DNA from: Gammaproteobacteria bacterium
Lineage (GTDB): Bacteria; Pseudomonadota; Gammaproteobacteria; Pseudomonadales; Ketobacteraceae
Length of the DNA stretch: 64,000 nt
Direction: 5' to 3'
Assembly (NCBI GenBank): GCA_013178375.1
Contig: JABLXQ010000016.1
Span: forward strand, 1-64,000
Of this stretch, positions 17,677 to 28,061 are shown one piece after another. The position numbers and the translations under genes are program-made. The notes under the pieces were generated by a model. The model was not told the origin of the DNA. It saw only the letters and a program-made list of their open reading frames with translations, and made no database searches. Each line of letters opens with the position of its first letter. Position 1 is the first letter of the stretch.

Positions 17677-18645
17677 ATGACATCCAGTTTCACCCCATCC
17701 ACCGGTTCGTACGGGAAAAAGGATTCGTCGACTTCGTCAGCGAAACCGACACTTTTTGTCGGTGCCAATGGTATTGTGCTCCGGGCCAGTCAATACGGCG
17801 CGTTCACTGCCCCCATCGTACTGCTGCTTCACGGCGGAGGCCAAACACGCCATGCCTGGGCCGATACGGCGAATACTCTTGCCCGAGCGGGCTACTGCGC
17901 CATCACTCTGGATGCGCGGGGGCACGGCGAAAGCGATTGGTGTGCGCAAGGTGATTACAGCACCCAAAGCCTGGTCGCAGACCTTCACGCCGTCATTCAC
18001 TCGCTGCCTATGGCACCAATCATCGTCGGTGCTTCCATGGGCGGCCTAACAGCCATGTTGGCACTTGGTGAGAATACCTCGCTGCACTGTTCCGCACTGG
18101 TGTTGGTCGACGTGGCGCCACGACTGGAGCAACAGGGCGTGCGCCGCATCATCGAATTCATGCGTCGCCATCAGGACGGCTTCGACAGTCTTGAACAGGT
18201 GCGCGATGCCGTCGCTGCCTACAACCCGCACCGCCCTCCTTCGAACGACCTGACAGGATTGCGCAAGAATCTGCGCCGGCGGGATGACGGCCGTCTTTAC
18301 TGGCACTGGGATCCTGCCTTTCTGGACTACGCCCGCGTTCCCTCTGAAACCAGCGAAAGCCTGTTCGAGAAATCCAGTCTGGAGCGTGCAGCCCGAAAGC
18401 TTTCCATGCCAGTGCTACTGATTCGCGGATTCCAGAGCGACGTGCTCAGCGATCAAGGGGCTCGCGAGTTGCTCGACTTGGTTCCCCATGCGCACTATGT
18501 CGTGCTGAATCAGGCCGGCCATATGGTCGCCGGGGACAGAAACACAATCTTCACTGAGGCCGTGCTGGGCTTTCTGCAAAGGGCTGGAAAACACACTCGC
18601 AGCCACCATGCCTCATCGACTTTCGACCATGGAGTATTGACATGA
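17677..18645 (+). CDS. Alpha/beta hydrolase
   Basis: This 322-residue alpha/beta hydrolase has the oxyanion segment LLLHGGGQTRHAW near residue 48, the nucleophile elbow VGASMGG near residue 115, and a C-terminal His in NQAGHMVAGD near residue 289. It resembles lactonases and esterases rather than HSL-type enzymes, so it differs in fold group from the esterase in the first BVMO operon. GGAGGTGGCC lies right before the chosen ATG; the frame upstream to 17647 has no RBS. It is first in the operon and overlaps the BVMO start by 4 bp. It probably hydrolyses the lactone or ester made by that BVMO. Confidence 0.87.
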   Translation: MTSSFTPSTGSYGKKDSSTSSAKPTLFVGANGIVLRASQYGAFTAPIVLLLHGGGQTRHAWADTANTLARAGYCAITLDARGHGESDWCAQGDYSTQSLVADLHAVIHSLPMAPIIVGASMGGLTAMLALGENTSLHCSALVLVDVAPRLEQQGVRRIIEFMRRHQDGFDSLEQVRDAVAAYNPHRPPSNDLTGLRKNLRRRDDGRLYWHWDPAFLDYARVPSETSESLFEKSSLERAARKLSMPVLLIRGFQSDVLSDQGARELLDLVPHAHYVVLNQAGHMVAGDRNTIFTEAVLGFLQRAGKHTRSHHASSTFDHGVLT

Positions 18646-20144
18646 AACATCGCCATCTGGATGTACTGATCATCGGCGCCGGCCTGTCCGGAATCGGTGC
18701 CGCCTGCCACCTGCAGAAGAAATGCCCGAACGTACGTTTCGCCATTATTGAGCGGCGCGAAAGAATTGGCGGAACCTGGGACCTGTTTCGCTACCCTGGG
18801 ATTCGCTCGGACTCCGACATGTTCACGCTCGGCTATAGCTTTCGTCCCTGGACGCAAACCAAAATGCTTGCCGACGGCCCGTCTATTCGAACGTACATTG
18901 AAGACACCGCGCGCGACTATGACGTCAAACGACACATTCATTTCGGATTGAAAGTCATTTCGGAAGAATGGGATAGTAAAAATTGTCACTGGAACGTCAC
19001 GGTTCTTAATGAAAAAACAAGCGAGATAGAAACCTTCCGTGCCGGCTTCGTATTCAATTGCACTGGATACTACAAATATGATGCCGGTTACACTCCCAAC
19101 ATTCCCGGCCTCGACAAATTCAAGGGCAAGCTGATTCATCCGCAACACTGGCCCGAAGACTATGATTACAGCGGCAAGTGCGTAGTGGTCATCGGCAGCG
19201 GCGCCACTGCCGTGACGCTGGTGCCGGCAATGACAGACAAGGCCGCCCATGTAGTAATGCTGCAACGTTCGCCGACCTACGTTGCAACCGTCCCCGAAGA
19301 AGATCTGATTTCCAAGAACTTGCGTCGTTTTCTGCCGGAAATGGTGGTCTACCGGATGGCCCGCGCACGTAACATCATGCTGCAACGCGCTGTTTACCGG
19401 CTGTCACTCAGCAAGCCGAAAGCAATACGCAGACTGTTGCTGGCCGCAACGCGCAGGCAACTCGGCCCGAATGTTGACATGCGCCACTTCCAGCCAACGT
19501 ACAACCCTTGGGAAGAGCGGATGTGCGCGGTCCCGAAAGGAGACCTCTTCAAGGTTATCCGCGAAGGCAAGGCATCGGTGGTCACAGACCATATCGACAC
19601 GATTACGGAAACAGGCATTAAGCTCAAGTCCGGCGACCATCTGGACGCGGATGTTCTGATTACCGCAACCGGTCTGGATCTTCAGTTGTTTGGCGGTGCT
19701 ACGCTGCGTGTCGACGGTCGTGAAGTCAGTGTGGCCGACACCCTGTTGTACAAGGGACTGATGCTGGAAGGTGTGCCTAACATGGCGCTGGTGTTCGGCT
19801 ATACCAATGCCTCCTGGACATTGAAAGCCGATATTGCCTGCGAATTTGTCTGCCGCTTACTCAACCATATGCGTGACATTGGTGCCACCCGGGTCACCCC
19901 CACTGATGAGGAGGGTTGCGGCACCGATATGAATTTCCTCAACCTGCGCTCCGGCTATGTTCAGCGAGCCAGCGACAGACTGCCACGCCAGGGAAGCAGG
20001 ATACCCTGGCAGAATCTGGATGATTACCTGAGGGACCTCCCTGCCTTGCGCTATGGCAATCTCGAAGATGGTTATCTTCATTTCGAAGGCGAAAACCTCA
20101 GGGAAAAAAAGCAGGGAATACTCGGTGCGCTGCTCGGCGCCTGA
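18642..20144 (+). CDS. Flavin-containing Baeyer-Villiger monooxygenase, copy 2
   Basis: This 500-residue enzyme has FAD motif GAGLSGIGAA, the GGTWDLFRYPG segment, the fingerprint FKGKLIHPQHWP near residue 164, and NADPH motif GSGATAVTLVPAM. It is clearly diverged from the copy at 4654 and closer in form to the long-chain and acyclic-ketone BVMO group (EtaA-like). It is translationally coupled (ATGA) to the hydrolase before it and followed by an SDR and a PF10118 gene, the same gene set as the first operon in another order. Two different BVMOs in one regulon suggest two substrates or two steps. Confidence 0.9.
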   Translation: MKHRHLDVLIIGAGLSGIGAACHLQKKCPNVRFAIIERRERIGGTWDLFRYPGIRSDSDMFTLGYSFRPWTQTKMLADGPSIRTYIEDTARDYDVKRHIHFGLKVISEEWDSKNCHWNVTVLNEKTSEIETFRAGFVFNCTGYYKYDAGYTPNIPGLDKFKGKLIHPQHWPEDYDYSGKCVVVIGSGATAVTLVPAMTDKAAHVVMLQRSPTYVATVPEEDLISKNLRRFLPEMVVYRMARARNIMLQRAVYRLSLSKPKAIRRLLLAATRRQLGPNVDMRHFQPTYNPWEERMCAVPKGDLFKVIREGKASVVTDHIDTITETGIKLKSGDHLDADVLITATGLDLQLFGGATLRVDGREVSVADTLLYKGLMLEGVPNMALVFGYTNASWTLKADIACEFVCRLLNHMRDIGATRVTPTDEEGCGTDMNFLNLRSGYVQRASDRLPRQGSRIPWQNLDDYLRDLPALRYGNLEDGYLHFEGENLREKKQGILGALLGA

Positions 20145-20171
20145 ACGACAGTTTTAACAAGAGGAAATATC

Positions 20172-21029
20172 ATGAAAAATTTTTCCGGCAAAGTTGCTGC
20201 CATCACCGGGGCCGGATCGGGTATCGGTCAGGCCACCGCCATTGCCCTGGCAAAAAGCGGTTGCCATCTCTCCCTTTCAGACGTCAATGACAAGGGATTG
20301 GCGCAAACCCTGGACAAGCTCCAGCCCTATCGAGTGAAGGTAACGTTGCATCATGTTGATGTCGGTGATCGTGCTGCGGTTTATCAGTACGCTGAGGACA
20401 CTGTCAAGGAACATGGCCAGGTGAACCTGATCATCAACAATGCCGGTGTTGGTCTCGGGGAAACGGTGGAGGCCATGAGCTATGAAAATTTTGAATGGCT
20501 CATGAATATCAACTTCTGGGGTGTGGTATATGGCACCAAGGCTTTTCTTCCGCACCTGAAGCAGTCCGGCGACGGTCATGTGGTCAACATCTCCAGCATA
20601 TTCGGCATCATCGGTGTACCAACCCAGTCTGCCTACAATGCAGCGAAGTTCGCCGTCAGAGGCTTTACTGAATCGTTGCGCGAAGAACTCGATCTCGAAG
20701 GCGGCTGCGTCAGCGCCACCTGTGTCCATCCCGGCGGCGTCAAGACCAACATTGCCCGTAATAGCCGCATGGGTGAAATGGGCAGTATGAGCATGGGTGG
20801 TCAGGACGAGATTGCCGAAATGTTTGACCGCATCGCCATGTCTACCCCGGAACAGGCCGCAAAAGCAATCCTCGGGGGAGTGCAAAAGAACCAAAGGCGC
20901 GTGTTAATCGGCGCTGATGCGGTACTGATGGACACCACCCAGCGGCTGATGCCCACCGGGTATCAGCGTGCTCTTGAAACACTGTTTCGGATGAACAAAG
21001 GTCGCGGCGCAAAAGCGACCACTGTTTAA
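20172..21029 (+). CDS. Short-chain dehydrogenase/reductase (SDR), copy 2
   Basis: This 285-residue SDR has TGAGSGIG near residue 13, NNAGVG near residue 89 and the catalytic Ser plus YNAAK near residue 155. It shares long blocks with the SDR at 2843 (INNAGVGLG, INFWGVVYG against VNLWGVIHG). It probably interconverts the alcohol and ketone next to the BVMO. AAGAGGAAATATC precedes its ATG, 27 bp after the BVMO stop. An M-rich loop (GEMGSMSMGG) near residue 200 is unusual but lies in the variable substrate loop. Confidence 0.9.
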   Translation: MKNFSGKVAAITGAGSGIGQATAIALAKSGCHLSLSDVNDKGLAQTLDKLQPYRVKVTLHHVDVGDRAAVYQYAEDTVKEHGQVNLIINNAGVGLGETVEAMSYENFEWLMNINFWGVVYGTKAFLPHLKQSGDGHVVNISSIFGIIGVPTQSAYNAAKFAVRGFTESLREELDLEGGCVSATCVHPGGVKTNIARNSRMGEMGSMSMGGQDEIAEMFDRIAMSTPEQAAKAILGGVQKNQRRVLIGADAVLMDTTQRLMPTGYQRALETLFRMNKGRGAKATTV

Positions 21030-21064
21030 CTTCTCATTTCGATTATGAACTAAGGAGTATCGCA

Positions 21065-21943
21065 ATGACTACAGCCGCGAAAACCAGCAACAACCTCAAC
21101 GGTGCCTCGGTGGGCATCCCGCCGCGTCACATCGATTTTAATTTCTCACAAAGCATCCCGAAGTACTTTTATGCCGGGAATGCCACGGCAACCACGTTCT
21201 TCGCCATGCTGTCAGGGTTTTTCCCGCCGGGTGAGCGTTACTTCATGGATTCGGTGCGCCACTTTCGAAATCGGGTTACCGACAAGGCGCAGCGTGCCGC
21301 CATTTCCGGATTTATGGGTCAGGAGGCCATCCACGGGCGCGAACATGATCGCCTGAACGAACTGCTTGCCGAGCGTGGCTTCGACATGCGCACGCCCGAG
21401 CGATTCGTTAAAATTGGCCTGAAAGTTCTGGAAATGCTCCCGCCGAGCACCAAGCTCGCAGCCACCACCTTCATGGAGCACTTTACCGCCCTGCTGGCAG
21501 AGCAGCTGCTTGAGGATAAGGATTTTCAGAGTCTGGCCGACCCTGAAATGATCAAGATATGGCAATGGCATGCGCTGGAGGAACTCGAGCACAAGTCTGT
21601 AGCCTACGACGTCTATGAACTAGTCGGGAACCGGTACAGTGAACGGGTCGCGGCTACTGCGGCCTCGCTTGTCGTGCTGCTGCCGATGCTCGGTGTCACA
21701 TGGGCATGGATGCTGGCCCGCGATGGCAAGCTCGGCAGCATCAAAGACAATGCCAAAGGCCTGAACATGCTGTTTGGCCGCAACGGGTTTGTCTCGAAAA
21801 TCTTGCCTCGGTTGCCGGAGTTCACTCAACGGCACTTTCACCCTGGCAACCATGACACACGCAACCTGGAGCAGACATGGCGTGAGCGGCTTTTTGCCGA
21901 AGGCGGTGACCTGTTCGACGTTTACAAGAACCGGGTGGCCTGA
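21065..21943 (+). CDS. PF10118 family protein, copy 2
   Basis: This 292-residue paralogue of the protein at 1901 has the same ligand pattern: GERYFM, GQEAIHGREHD, MEHFTAL, ALEELEHKSVAYDVY and a late FHP (here FHPGNHD, where the other copies have FHPW). A hydrophobic segment (residues ~195-220, VVLLPMLGVTWAWML) may be a membrane contact. AAGGAGT lies upstream of the ATG. It is the fourth gene of the second BVMO operon. Recurrence of this family beside BVMO and SDR genes supports an oxidative role in the same pathway, which remains an inference. Confidence 0.85.
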   Translation: MTTAAKTSNNLNGASVGIPPRHIDFNFSQSIPKYFYAGNATATTFFAMLSGFFPPGERYFMDSVRHFRNRVTDKAQRAAISGFMGQEAIHGREHDRLNELLAERGFDMRTPERFVKIGLKVLEMLPPSTKLAATTFMEHFTALLAEQLLEDKDFQSLADPEMIKIWQWHALEELEHKSVAYDVYELVGNRYSERVAATAASLVVLLPMLGVTWAWMLARDGKLGSIKDNAKGLNMLFGRNGFVSKILPRLPEFTQRHFHPGNHDTRNLEQTWRERLFAEGGDLFDVYKNRVA

Positions 21944-22067
21944 CCTGTCGTGCAACCCGGGCTTTGCCGAATTGATCCTATATATTGATGTTTCTGGCAC
22001 AGCCCGGCATCGCCAGCAGAGATAAATCTGCCGTCGTTTCATATTCTCGACCATCAAGGAATAACGC

Positions 22068-22481
22068 ATGACTGAAACGCTGGTTGACTCACTTATACAG
22101 ATGTTTCCCGAGGTTCCCTTCCAGAAATTGCTTGGCATCGAGATTGTCGAGGTGGTCACTGACCGGGCCGTTGTTTGCCTGCCATACCGTGGCGACTTGG
22201 CTGGTGGCGGCAACGCCTTCCATGGCGGCGCCATCAGCAGCCTGCTGGATCTGACCGGCGCTCTGGCGGCCTGGTCCGGCCATGATCCGAAGAACGGCAT
22301 GAAGGCGGCCACCGTATCCATGACCGTGAATTACCTTGCTGCGGCGCTGGGCAAGGACATCATCGCTACCGCGAATGCGGTAAAACGGGGACGAGAGCTG
22401 ATTTTCTCAGAAGTCTCGATCCGGGAGAAAGGCTCAGACAAGCTGATCGCCAACGGCTCAATGATCTATCGCATTACCTGA
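22068..22481 (+). CDS. PaaI-type hotdog thioesterase
   Basis: This 137-residue single hotdog-fold protein has the PaaI motif HGGAISSLLD near residue 64, where Gly/Asp are catalytic-site residues. It would hydrolyse acyl-CoA thioesters, possibly to rescue CoA from dead-end products. It is separated by 124 bp from the PF10118 gene but on the same strand, with AAGGAAT before its ATG, so it may end the second BVMO operon. A perfect hairpin follows it, in the gap shared with the convergent GMC gene. Confidence 0.85.
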   Translation: MTETLVDSLIQMFPEVPFQKLLGIEIVEVVTDRAVVCLPYRGDLAGGGNAFHGGAISSLLDLTGALAAWSGHDPKNGMKAATVSMTVNYLAAALGKDIIATANAVKRGRELIFSEVSIREKGSDKLIANGSMIYRIT

Positions 22482-22506
22482 TCACAGCAGTGGGTGGTTA
22501 GCGGAT

Positions 22507-22532
22507 GCCGGCGGTTGACTCGAACCGCCGGC
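22507..22532. terminator. Hairpin between convergent thioesterase and GMC genes
   Basis: A perfect 10-bp stem, GCCGGCGGTT with AACCGCCGGC, has a 6-nt loop and lies between two converging genes. It has no good U-tract on either side, so it may be a bidirectional but weak terminator. Confidence 0.5.
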
Positions 22533-22538
22533 CATCTC

Positions 22539-24143
22539 TCAGGCATTATCCTCAAGCACACACATGGCGGCCTTCTCGCCGATCATCATGCACGGGGCGT
22601 TGGTATTGCCACTGATCAACAGCGGCATAACAGAAGCATCGGCAACGCGCAATCCCGATATTCCTCTGACCCGCAACCGGCTGTCCACGACTGCCAGCTC
22701 ATCGTCGCCCATACGGCAGGTTCCCACTGGATGGTAGATGGACTCCGCACGCTGGCGTATATCCGCGTCGATCTGGTCATCAGTCACCACTTCCTTGGCA
22801 GGCAGGTCATCACCGCCAAAGATCGCAGCAAACGCCTCGGCATGAAACACCCTGCGCGCCAATTTCACACCCTCGCGTAATACCCGGATATCATCACTGT
22901 CTGAAAGATAACAGGGGTCAATCACGGGCGCGCTGCGCGGGTCACTATCGGACAAGCGGATGAATCCCCGGCTCTTTGGCCGCACCTGACACACATGGAT
23001 GGTACATCCAAACCCCCCCGTCAGCTCCCTGCCATGATCACGCAGGAAAGTTGGCAGGAAATGCAGTTGAACGTCCGGGCGATCGCCGCCTCCGACATTG
23101 ACAAAGGCCCCGGCCTCAGCCGCATTGCTGGCAAGGAATCCGCGTCGATAGCGAAAGTAGTCATAGAAGGCACGTATCAGCCGTGGCAGAAAGTATGGAG
23201 AGAAGCCAATGGCCTGACGGCTGCGATCGTGAATCGAAACCGTCATATCCAGATGATCCTGAAGGTTGCGGCCCACCTCCGGAAGATGGACATGGCAATC
23301 AACCCCGACGCTTTTCAAATGATCACGATCGCCGATACCGGAGAGCATCAGCAGTTGGGGTGAATTGATCGCGCCGCCGCAAAGAATCACTTCGCGATTA
23401 GCTGTCAGCACACGGGGCACCCCCTGCTGATCAATGTACTCCACTCCCCGAGCCCGGTCGCCACTAAGCACAACCCGGCTGACCAGCGCATCGGTCATGA
23501 TGCAGAGGTTCTCCCGGCCCCGGGCGGGATCGAGAAACGCCCGCGCCGCACTCCAGCGCCGCCCTTGCTTCTGGGTTACCTGAAAACGACCAAATCCGCG
23601 CTGATTTTCACCATTGAAATCATCGTTACGCTGCTCACCAAGCTCCTGACCGGCACGTATGAAGATCTCGGTCAACGGGTTAGGGTCCTGCACTCGCGTA
23701 ACATTCAGTGGCCCGCCCCGACCATGCCAGGCATCCGCCGGATACTGCTCGTTGTTTTCATGGGCAATGAATATCGGCCGCACAGACTGCCAGTCCCATC
23801 CTGTTGCCCCGGCATCTTTCCAGCTATCGTAATCCTGATGTTGCCCGCGGATGTACACCATGGCATTGATCGAGCTACTACCACCGAGGGTTTTCCCTCT
23901 TGGCCAGTAAAGTTGCCGGTCCCCCAGGGCTTTCTGGGGGGCCGTGTTATAGCCCCAGTTACGCTTGCCCTCTTTGATCAGCCCGATCAGACCGAACGGA
24001 ACATTGACAAAGCCACTGTTATCATGGGGCCCCGCTTCAATCACGCAAACTGTATAACGGCCACCTTCACTGAGCCTGTTTGCCAATACACAGCCGGCCG
24101 AACCAGCTCCTACGATGATGAAATCAAACTCTTGATTATTCAC
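22539..24143 (-). CDS. GMC-family FAD alcohol dehydrogenase (choline dehydrogenase/AlkJ-like)
   Basis: This 534-residue flavoprotein has the N-terminal FAD motif [17 protein letters not shown] signature 1 ([15 protein letters not shown]) and signature 2 ([16 protein letters not shown]). The C-terminal His/Asn region includes [10 protein letters not shown]. Members such as AlkJ oxidise aliphatic alcohols to aldehydes, passing electrons to the quinone pool. The GTG at 24143 was chosen because it overlaps the preceding gene's stop and has AGGTG upstream; the frame extends to 24170 with no better start. It is last in the minus-strand operon with acyl-CoA dehydrogenases and a ligase, fitting oxidation of a hydroxylated intermediate. 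Confidence 0.9.
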   Translation of the reverse strand: MNNQEFDFIIVGAGSAGCVLANRLSEGGRYTVCVIEAGPHDNSGFVNVPFGLIGLIKEGKRNWGYNTAPQKALGDRQLYWPRGKTLGGSSSINAMVYIRGQHQDYDSWKDAGATGWDWQSVRPIFIAHENNEQYPADAWHGRGGPLNVTRVQDPNPLTEIFIRAGQELGEQRNDDFNGENQRGFGRFQVTQKQGRRWSAARAFLDPARGRENLCIMTDALVSRVVLSGDRARGVEYIDQQGVPRVLTANREVILCGGAINSPQLLMLSGIGDRDHLKSVGVDCHVHLPEVGRNLQDHLDMTVSIHDRSRQAIGFSPYFLPRLIRAFYDYFRYRRGFLASNAAEAGAFVNVGGGDRPDVQLHFLPTFLRDHGRELTGGFGCTIHVCQVRPKSRGFIRLSDSDPRSAPVIDPCYLSDSDDIRVLREGVKLARRVFHAEAFAAIFGGDDLPAKEVVTDDQIDADIRQRAESIYHPVGTCRMGDDELAVVDSRLRVRGISGLRVADASVMPLLISGNTNAPCMMIGEKAAMCVLEDNA

Positions 24144-25248
24144 CCGGATGCACCTCGTCAAGCTCGGCAAAGCGCTTTATGTGATATGCACGATCACCGT
24201 GGGTCAACGAGCAATGAGTGACCAGACGGAAGTAGTGACCGATATCAAGCTCTTCGGTAACACCAACCCCGCCATGAATCTGGATTGCCTGCTGCGCGAT
24301 GCGTACCGCCTTATCCGAATAATAGGCTTTCGCAGCGGTACTGGCGCGCTCACGCCGACAGGCATCCTCGGATTCCGCCTTGACGGCCACCATCAGCAGC
24401 ATTGACTCAAGCTGCTGGAGATCGATAAACATATCTACCAGGTAGTGCTGAATAATCTGAAAGCTACCGATAGCCACGCCGAACTGCTTTCGTGTCTTGG
24501 AGTATTCCAGAGTGCGCTGGTACAGGGCACCGGCGGCACCATACATGCGTGCACAGTCAAGAGCTTGCAGATAAGTCAGCAACATGCTCAGCGCCCGCTC
24601 GGCCTGTTTGCCACGGGCAAGTATCATCCCGTCAGTGATCTCGACCTCATCAAACAGCACGTTAGCAATACGGCCACCATCCAGCGCCCGATAACGAGTC
24701 GTCTCGCAAGCAGCAACAGGCACAGCAAGCACCAGCAGTTCGCCATCAGCAAGCGCGGTTGTCAGCAAGGTATCGGCAACACCGCCATCCGGAACAAAGT
24801 TTTTCTGACCGGACAGGCGTTTGCCATTAAGCTTCATGGAAGGCCTTAATACCTGATAACCGGCATGATAATCATACAGCGCACAGGCCAGCCTGGCCCT
24901 GCCGTCAATAACGTCGCTCAACATGGCCAGGGTCGCATCGGAGCCGATATATTCCAGCAACTTGCCCGGCGCTACCACCGTATCAACGTAGGGATCCAGA
25001 CATAACGCGGCGCCCAGCTCCCTGACAACCATCGCCACGTCAAGGAGCGTGCCATCGAAGCCGCCGCTGGATTCGGCAAATGGCAGACCAAACCAGCCCA
25101 GCTCCTGCATGGCCGACCAGCGTGACGCGTCAACATGGTTCTGTTGCTCAAGCTGCTGCCTGTAGATTTCAAAGCTGTAGTTATCTTTAAGATACCGGCG
25201 AGCGGTATCCGCGATAAGGGTGGTGTTTTCCGGGAGGTTAAATTCCAT
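24136..25248 (-). CDS. Acyl-CoA dehydrogenase subunit-like protein, shorter partner
   Basis: This 370-residue acyl-CoA dehydrogenase family member has the C-terminal signatures [16 protein letters not shown] and [10 protein letters not shown]. Its middle FAD-binding region is degenerate (no clear Y..TEP.AGSD motif), while the partner gene 9 bp upstream has it. Such unequal pairs form alpha2beta2 enzymes in steroid side-chain and cholate catabolism, where one chain supplies the catalytic base and the other the FAD contacts. Pairing here is inferred from adjacency and the complementary motifs. The substrate CoA ester is unknown but may be bulky or cyclic. Confidence 0.87.
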   Translation of the reverse strand: MEFNLPENTTLIADTARRYLKDNYSFEIYRQQLEQQNHVDASRWSAMQELGWFGLPFAESSGGFDGTLLDVAMVVRELGAALCLDPYVDTVVAPGKLLEYIGSDATLAMLSDVIDGRARLACALYDYHAGYQVLRPSMKLNGKRLSGQKNFVPDGGVADTLLTTALADGELLVLAVPVAACETTRYRALDGGRIANVLFDEVEITDGMILARGKQAERALSMLLTYLQALDCARMYGAAGALYQRTLEYSKTRKQFGVAIGSFQIIQHYLVDMFIDLQQLESMLLMVAVKAESEDACRRERASTAAKAYYSDKAVRIAQQAIQIHGGVGVTEELDIGHYFRLVTHCSLTHGDRAYHIKRFAELDEVHPGE

Positions 25249-25257
25249 CGTCTCGCC

Positions 25258-26418
25258 TCAAAGACCAAGCAGCATTTTTGCCAGCACATTCTTCTGGATC
25301 TCGTTGGATCCACCGTAAATGGTGCAGGCCCTCAGAAAGTTGTAACGTCGGGTGGCGCGATTGAAAATATCGCTGCCAACCGTTTCCGGGTTATCCCAGG
25401 TTAACGACATCATGCCGCCCAGCTCCACCATGGCCTGTGATACTTTCTGTTGAAGCTCGGTGCCCTTGATTTTCAACCCGGAGGATTCCGGCCCGAAGGG
25501 CTTGCCCTCATCCGTCGCGGCAACAGTACGGAAGTTCGTGTATTCCAGCGCCATTAACTCGATTTCAAGTTCAGCAATACGTTGCCGCGCCTGGCTTTTA
25601 TCCAGAAAGCCCGGCGCTTCGGCCACAGCTTTCTTCAGCCGTGATATCTCGTGATGACTGTCCGCCACCCCAGCGATGGTGGTGCGCTCATGCGTCAGCA
25701 GGAACTTGGCAATAGTCCAGCCCATGCCTTCCTGGCCCACAAGATTTTCCAGCGGCACCCGCACATCGGTGAAATAAACCTCGTTAAGGTGATGATGGCC
25801 ATCAATCGAGTAGATCGGCCGGACCTCGATACCGGGGGTCTTCATATCGATCAACAGGAAAGAAATCCCTTTCTGCTGTTTGACCGTCGAGTCGGTTCTG
25901 ACCAGACAGAACATCATGTCCGCCCAGTGGGCCTGGGTCGTCCAGATCTTCTGGCCATTCACCAGATAATGGTCGTCCCTGCGCTCGGCACGCGTCTTGA
26001 GTGACGCAAGATCCGATCCGGCATTGGGTTCGGAGTAACCCTGACACCAGAGCGTTCTACCGCTGACGATACCCGGCAACCAGCGATCCTTTTGCTCCTG
26101 CGAGCCAAAGGTATAAAGTACCGGCCCTACCATCGCCACCCCGAACGGGCTCGTGGGAGGCGCGCCCGCCATGGCTCGCTCAAGATCGAAAATATAACGT
26201 TGCGTAGCCGTCCAGCCCGGGCCGCCATACTGTTTCGGCCACGTCAGTGCCAGCCAGCCCCGCTCACCGAGCAAACGCTCCCACTTTTGCTGCAGTTCCT
26301 TGCCGGTCATCTCACCAACCGCCGAGCAGCGCTTGATATCATCCGGCACATTCGCCTGCATCCAGTCACGAATGGATTGCTGAAACTCCAGTTCTTCCTG
26401 AGTGAACTCCAGATTCAC
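25258..26418 (-). CDS. Acyl-CoA dehydrogenase, longer partner
   Basis: This 386-residue protein carries the FAD/substrate motif CQGYSEPNAGSDLASL near residue 125, KIWTTQAHWADMMF, and a C-terminal RATRRYNFLRACTIYGGSNEIQKN typical of the family, split here as RYNFLRACTI and YGGSNEIQKN. It oxidises an acyl-CoA to the enoyl-CoA. The next gene starts 10 bp after its stop and encodes a second, shorter dehydrogenase, so the two probably form a heterotetramer. The operon also holds a CoA ligase and thioesterases, consistent with shortening of a branched or ring-derived acid. Confidence 0.9.
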   Translation of the reverse strand: MNLEFTQEELEFQQSIRDWMQANVPDDIKRCSAVGEMTGKELQQKWERLLGERGWLALTWPKQYGGPGWTATQRYIFDLERAMAGAPPTSPFGVAMVGPVLYTFGSQEQKDRWLPGIVSGRTLWCQGYSEPNAGSDLASLKTRAERRDDHYLVNGQKIWTTQAHWADMMFCLVRTDSTVKQQKGISFLLIDMKTPGIEVRPIYSIDGHHHLNEVYFTDVRVPLENLVGQEGMGWTIAKFLLTHERTTIAGVADSHHEISRLKKAVAEAPGFLDKSQARQRIAELEIELMALEYTNFRTVAATDEGKPFGPESSGLKIKGTELQQKVSQAMVELGGMMSLTWDNPETVGSDIFNRATRRYNFLRACTIYGGSNEIQKNVLAKMLLGL

Positions 26419-26465
26419 GGCTTATTACCTCTTGCAGGCCATCGGTTGCTGTTTTCAATTGTCAT

Positions 26466-28016
26466 TCAGTTGACTCCCCGGTCTTTGTTTTCCCAATAAG
26501 GCTTTCTCAGTTCGTTCTTGAGAATCTTGCCCGCACCACTTACCGGTAGTGGCTCGCTCCGAAACTCGATGCTGCGCGGCAGCTTGTACCCGGCAATCAG
26601 TGCGCGGCAATGGGCCAAAAGCTCGCCTTCATTGAGGCCATGCCCTTCCTTGAGCACGACAATCGCATGAACCATCTCGCCCCACTCGTCGTGAGGAATC
26701 CCCACAACCGCGCATTCCCGCACTGAAGGATGGCTGTAGATGGCACCCTCTACCTCGACCGAGAAAATGTTCTCACCGCCGCTGATAATCATGTCCTTGG
26801 CGCGATCAACGATAAAGACAAACCCGTCCTCATCCATATAACCGAGATCACCGGTATGCAGCCAGCCGCTGCGCAACGTCTCGGCAGAGGCCTGCTCCAT
26901 TCCCCAGTAGCCCAGCATCACGTTCGGGCCTCTGGCGCATATCTCACCGACTTCACCACGCGGTAGCTCGACATCATCCTTGTCCATAATGGCAACCTCA
27001 ACCCCCAGCGCTGCTCTGCCAGCGCTGCGTAGCTTGGCCCCGCCCACAACATGAAACTCCGGCCCCAGCGCAGTAATAATCGGCGACGCCTCCGTCTGCC
27101 CGTACCCCTGGGCAAACAGAGCATCCGGCATTTGCTCCATGGCACTGACCAACACCGCTTCGGGCATTGGCGATGCCCCGTACAGCATTCGCTTGACACT
27201 GCTGACATCAAAATCCTTGATCTTGCCGGAAGAGACCAGCAGGTTGATCATGGTTGGCACGAGCAAAGTGTGGGTAATTTTTTCACGCTCCATGAACGAC
27301 AGCACATCGGCCACATCGAAACGCGGCACAATACCGTGAGAACCACCAGCCAGGGTCACGGCAAAAGTACTCGCCATGTCGGCCAGATGAAACATCGGCG
27401 CTGCATGCATATAGATGGAGTCAGTTCCGTAGCCCATTTCCGGAACAACATTCAGGGCATTGAACACAAGATTATCGTGGCTCAGCATCACGCCCTTTGA
27501 TCGTCCGGTCGTGCCGCCTGTATAGAACAGTCCGGCAAGCTGTGCGCCACCTTCGCTCCTGTCAGCCAGGGGTTTGTGCTGGTCGATCAGTGACTCATAG
27601 GCGACACACCCCTCCGGCAACTCACCTTCCCCCATGAACACCACATGACTGACGTTATGCAGCAACGGGCGCAGCACCGGGAGCATGGCACTGAATGCGT
27701 CATCCACGAACAGCACCGATGACCGGGAGTCATTCAGCGTATAAGCAATCTCCGGAGGTGCCAGCCGGATATTAATGGGATTAAGCGCCATCCCGGCCCA
27801 CGGGATGGCATAGAAATATTCCAGATAGCGATCGCTATTGAGTGAAAGAATTGCCACACGATCCCCGTCAGCAACCTTCAATGATCGAACGCCGGCAGCC
27901 AGACGAGCCACCCGGTGCTCAAATTCACGCCAGCTTTGTTTCCTGTTCGCGTAGATTGTGGCCACACCGTTCGGGTTCAACTGGACCGCCCGACGCAGTG
28001 TCTGGGAAATAAACAT
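26466..28016 (-). CDS. Long-chain-type acyl-CoA synthetase (AMP-forming ligase)
   Basis: This 516-residue adenylate-forming enzyme has the P-loop-like motif YTGGTTGRSKGVMLSH near residue 165, YGQTEASP near residue 304, GWLHTGDLGYMDEDG near residue 385, and the C-terminal catalytic Lys in GAGKILKNELR. It activates a carboxylic acid to its CoA thioester at the cost of ATP. GGAGGTTGAT precedes the ATG. It stands between the thioesterases and the acyl-CoA dehydrogenases, giving entry of the acid product of Baeyer-Villiger cleavage into beta-oxidation. Confidence 0.92.
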   Translation of the reverse strand: MFISQTLRRAVQLNPNGVATIYANRKQSWREFEHRVARLAAGVRSLKVADGDRVAILSLNSDRYLEYFYAIPWAGMALNPINIRLAPPEIAYTLNDSRSSVLFVDDAFSAMLPVLRPLLHNVSHVVFMGEGELPEGCVAYESLIDQHKPLADRSEGGAQLAGLFYTGGTTGRSKGVMLSHDNLVFNALNVVPEMGYGTDSIYMHAAPMFHLADMASTFAVTLAGGSHGIVPRFDVADVLSFMEREKITHTLLVPTMINLLVSSGKIKDFDVSSVKRMLYGASPMPEAVLVSAMEQMPDALFAQGYGQTEASPIITALGPEFHVVGGAKLRSAGRAALGVEVAIMDKDDVELPRGEVGEICARGPNVMLGYWGMEQASAETLRSGWLHTGDLGYMDEDGFVFIVDRAKDMIISGGENIFSVEVEGAIYSHPSVRECAVVGIPHDEWGEMVHAIVVLKEGHGLNEGELLAHCRALIAGYKLPRSIEFRSEPLPVSGAGKILKNELRKPYWENKDRGVN

Positions 28017-28061
28017 ATCAACCTCCTTGGTAACCTGAAGATGTCAATACATCAAACGTCC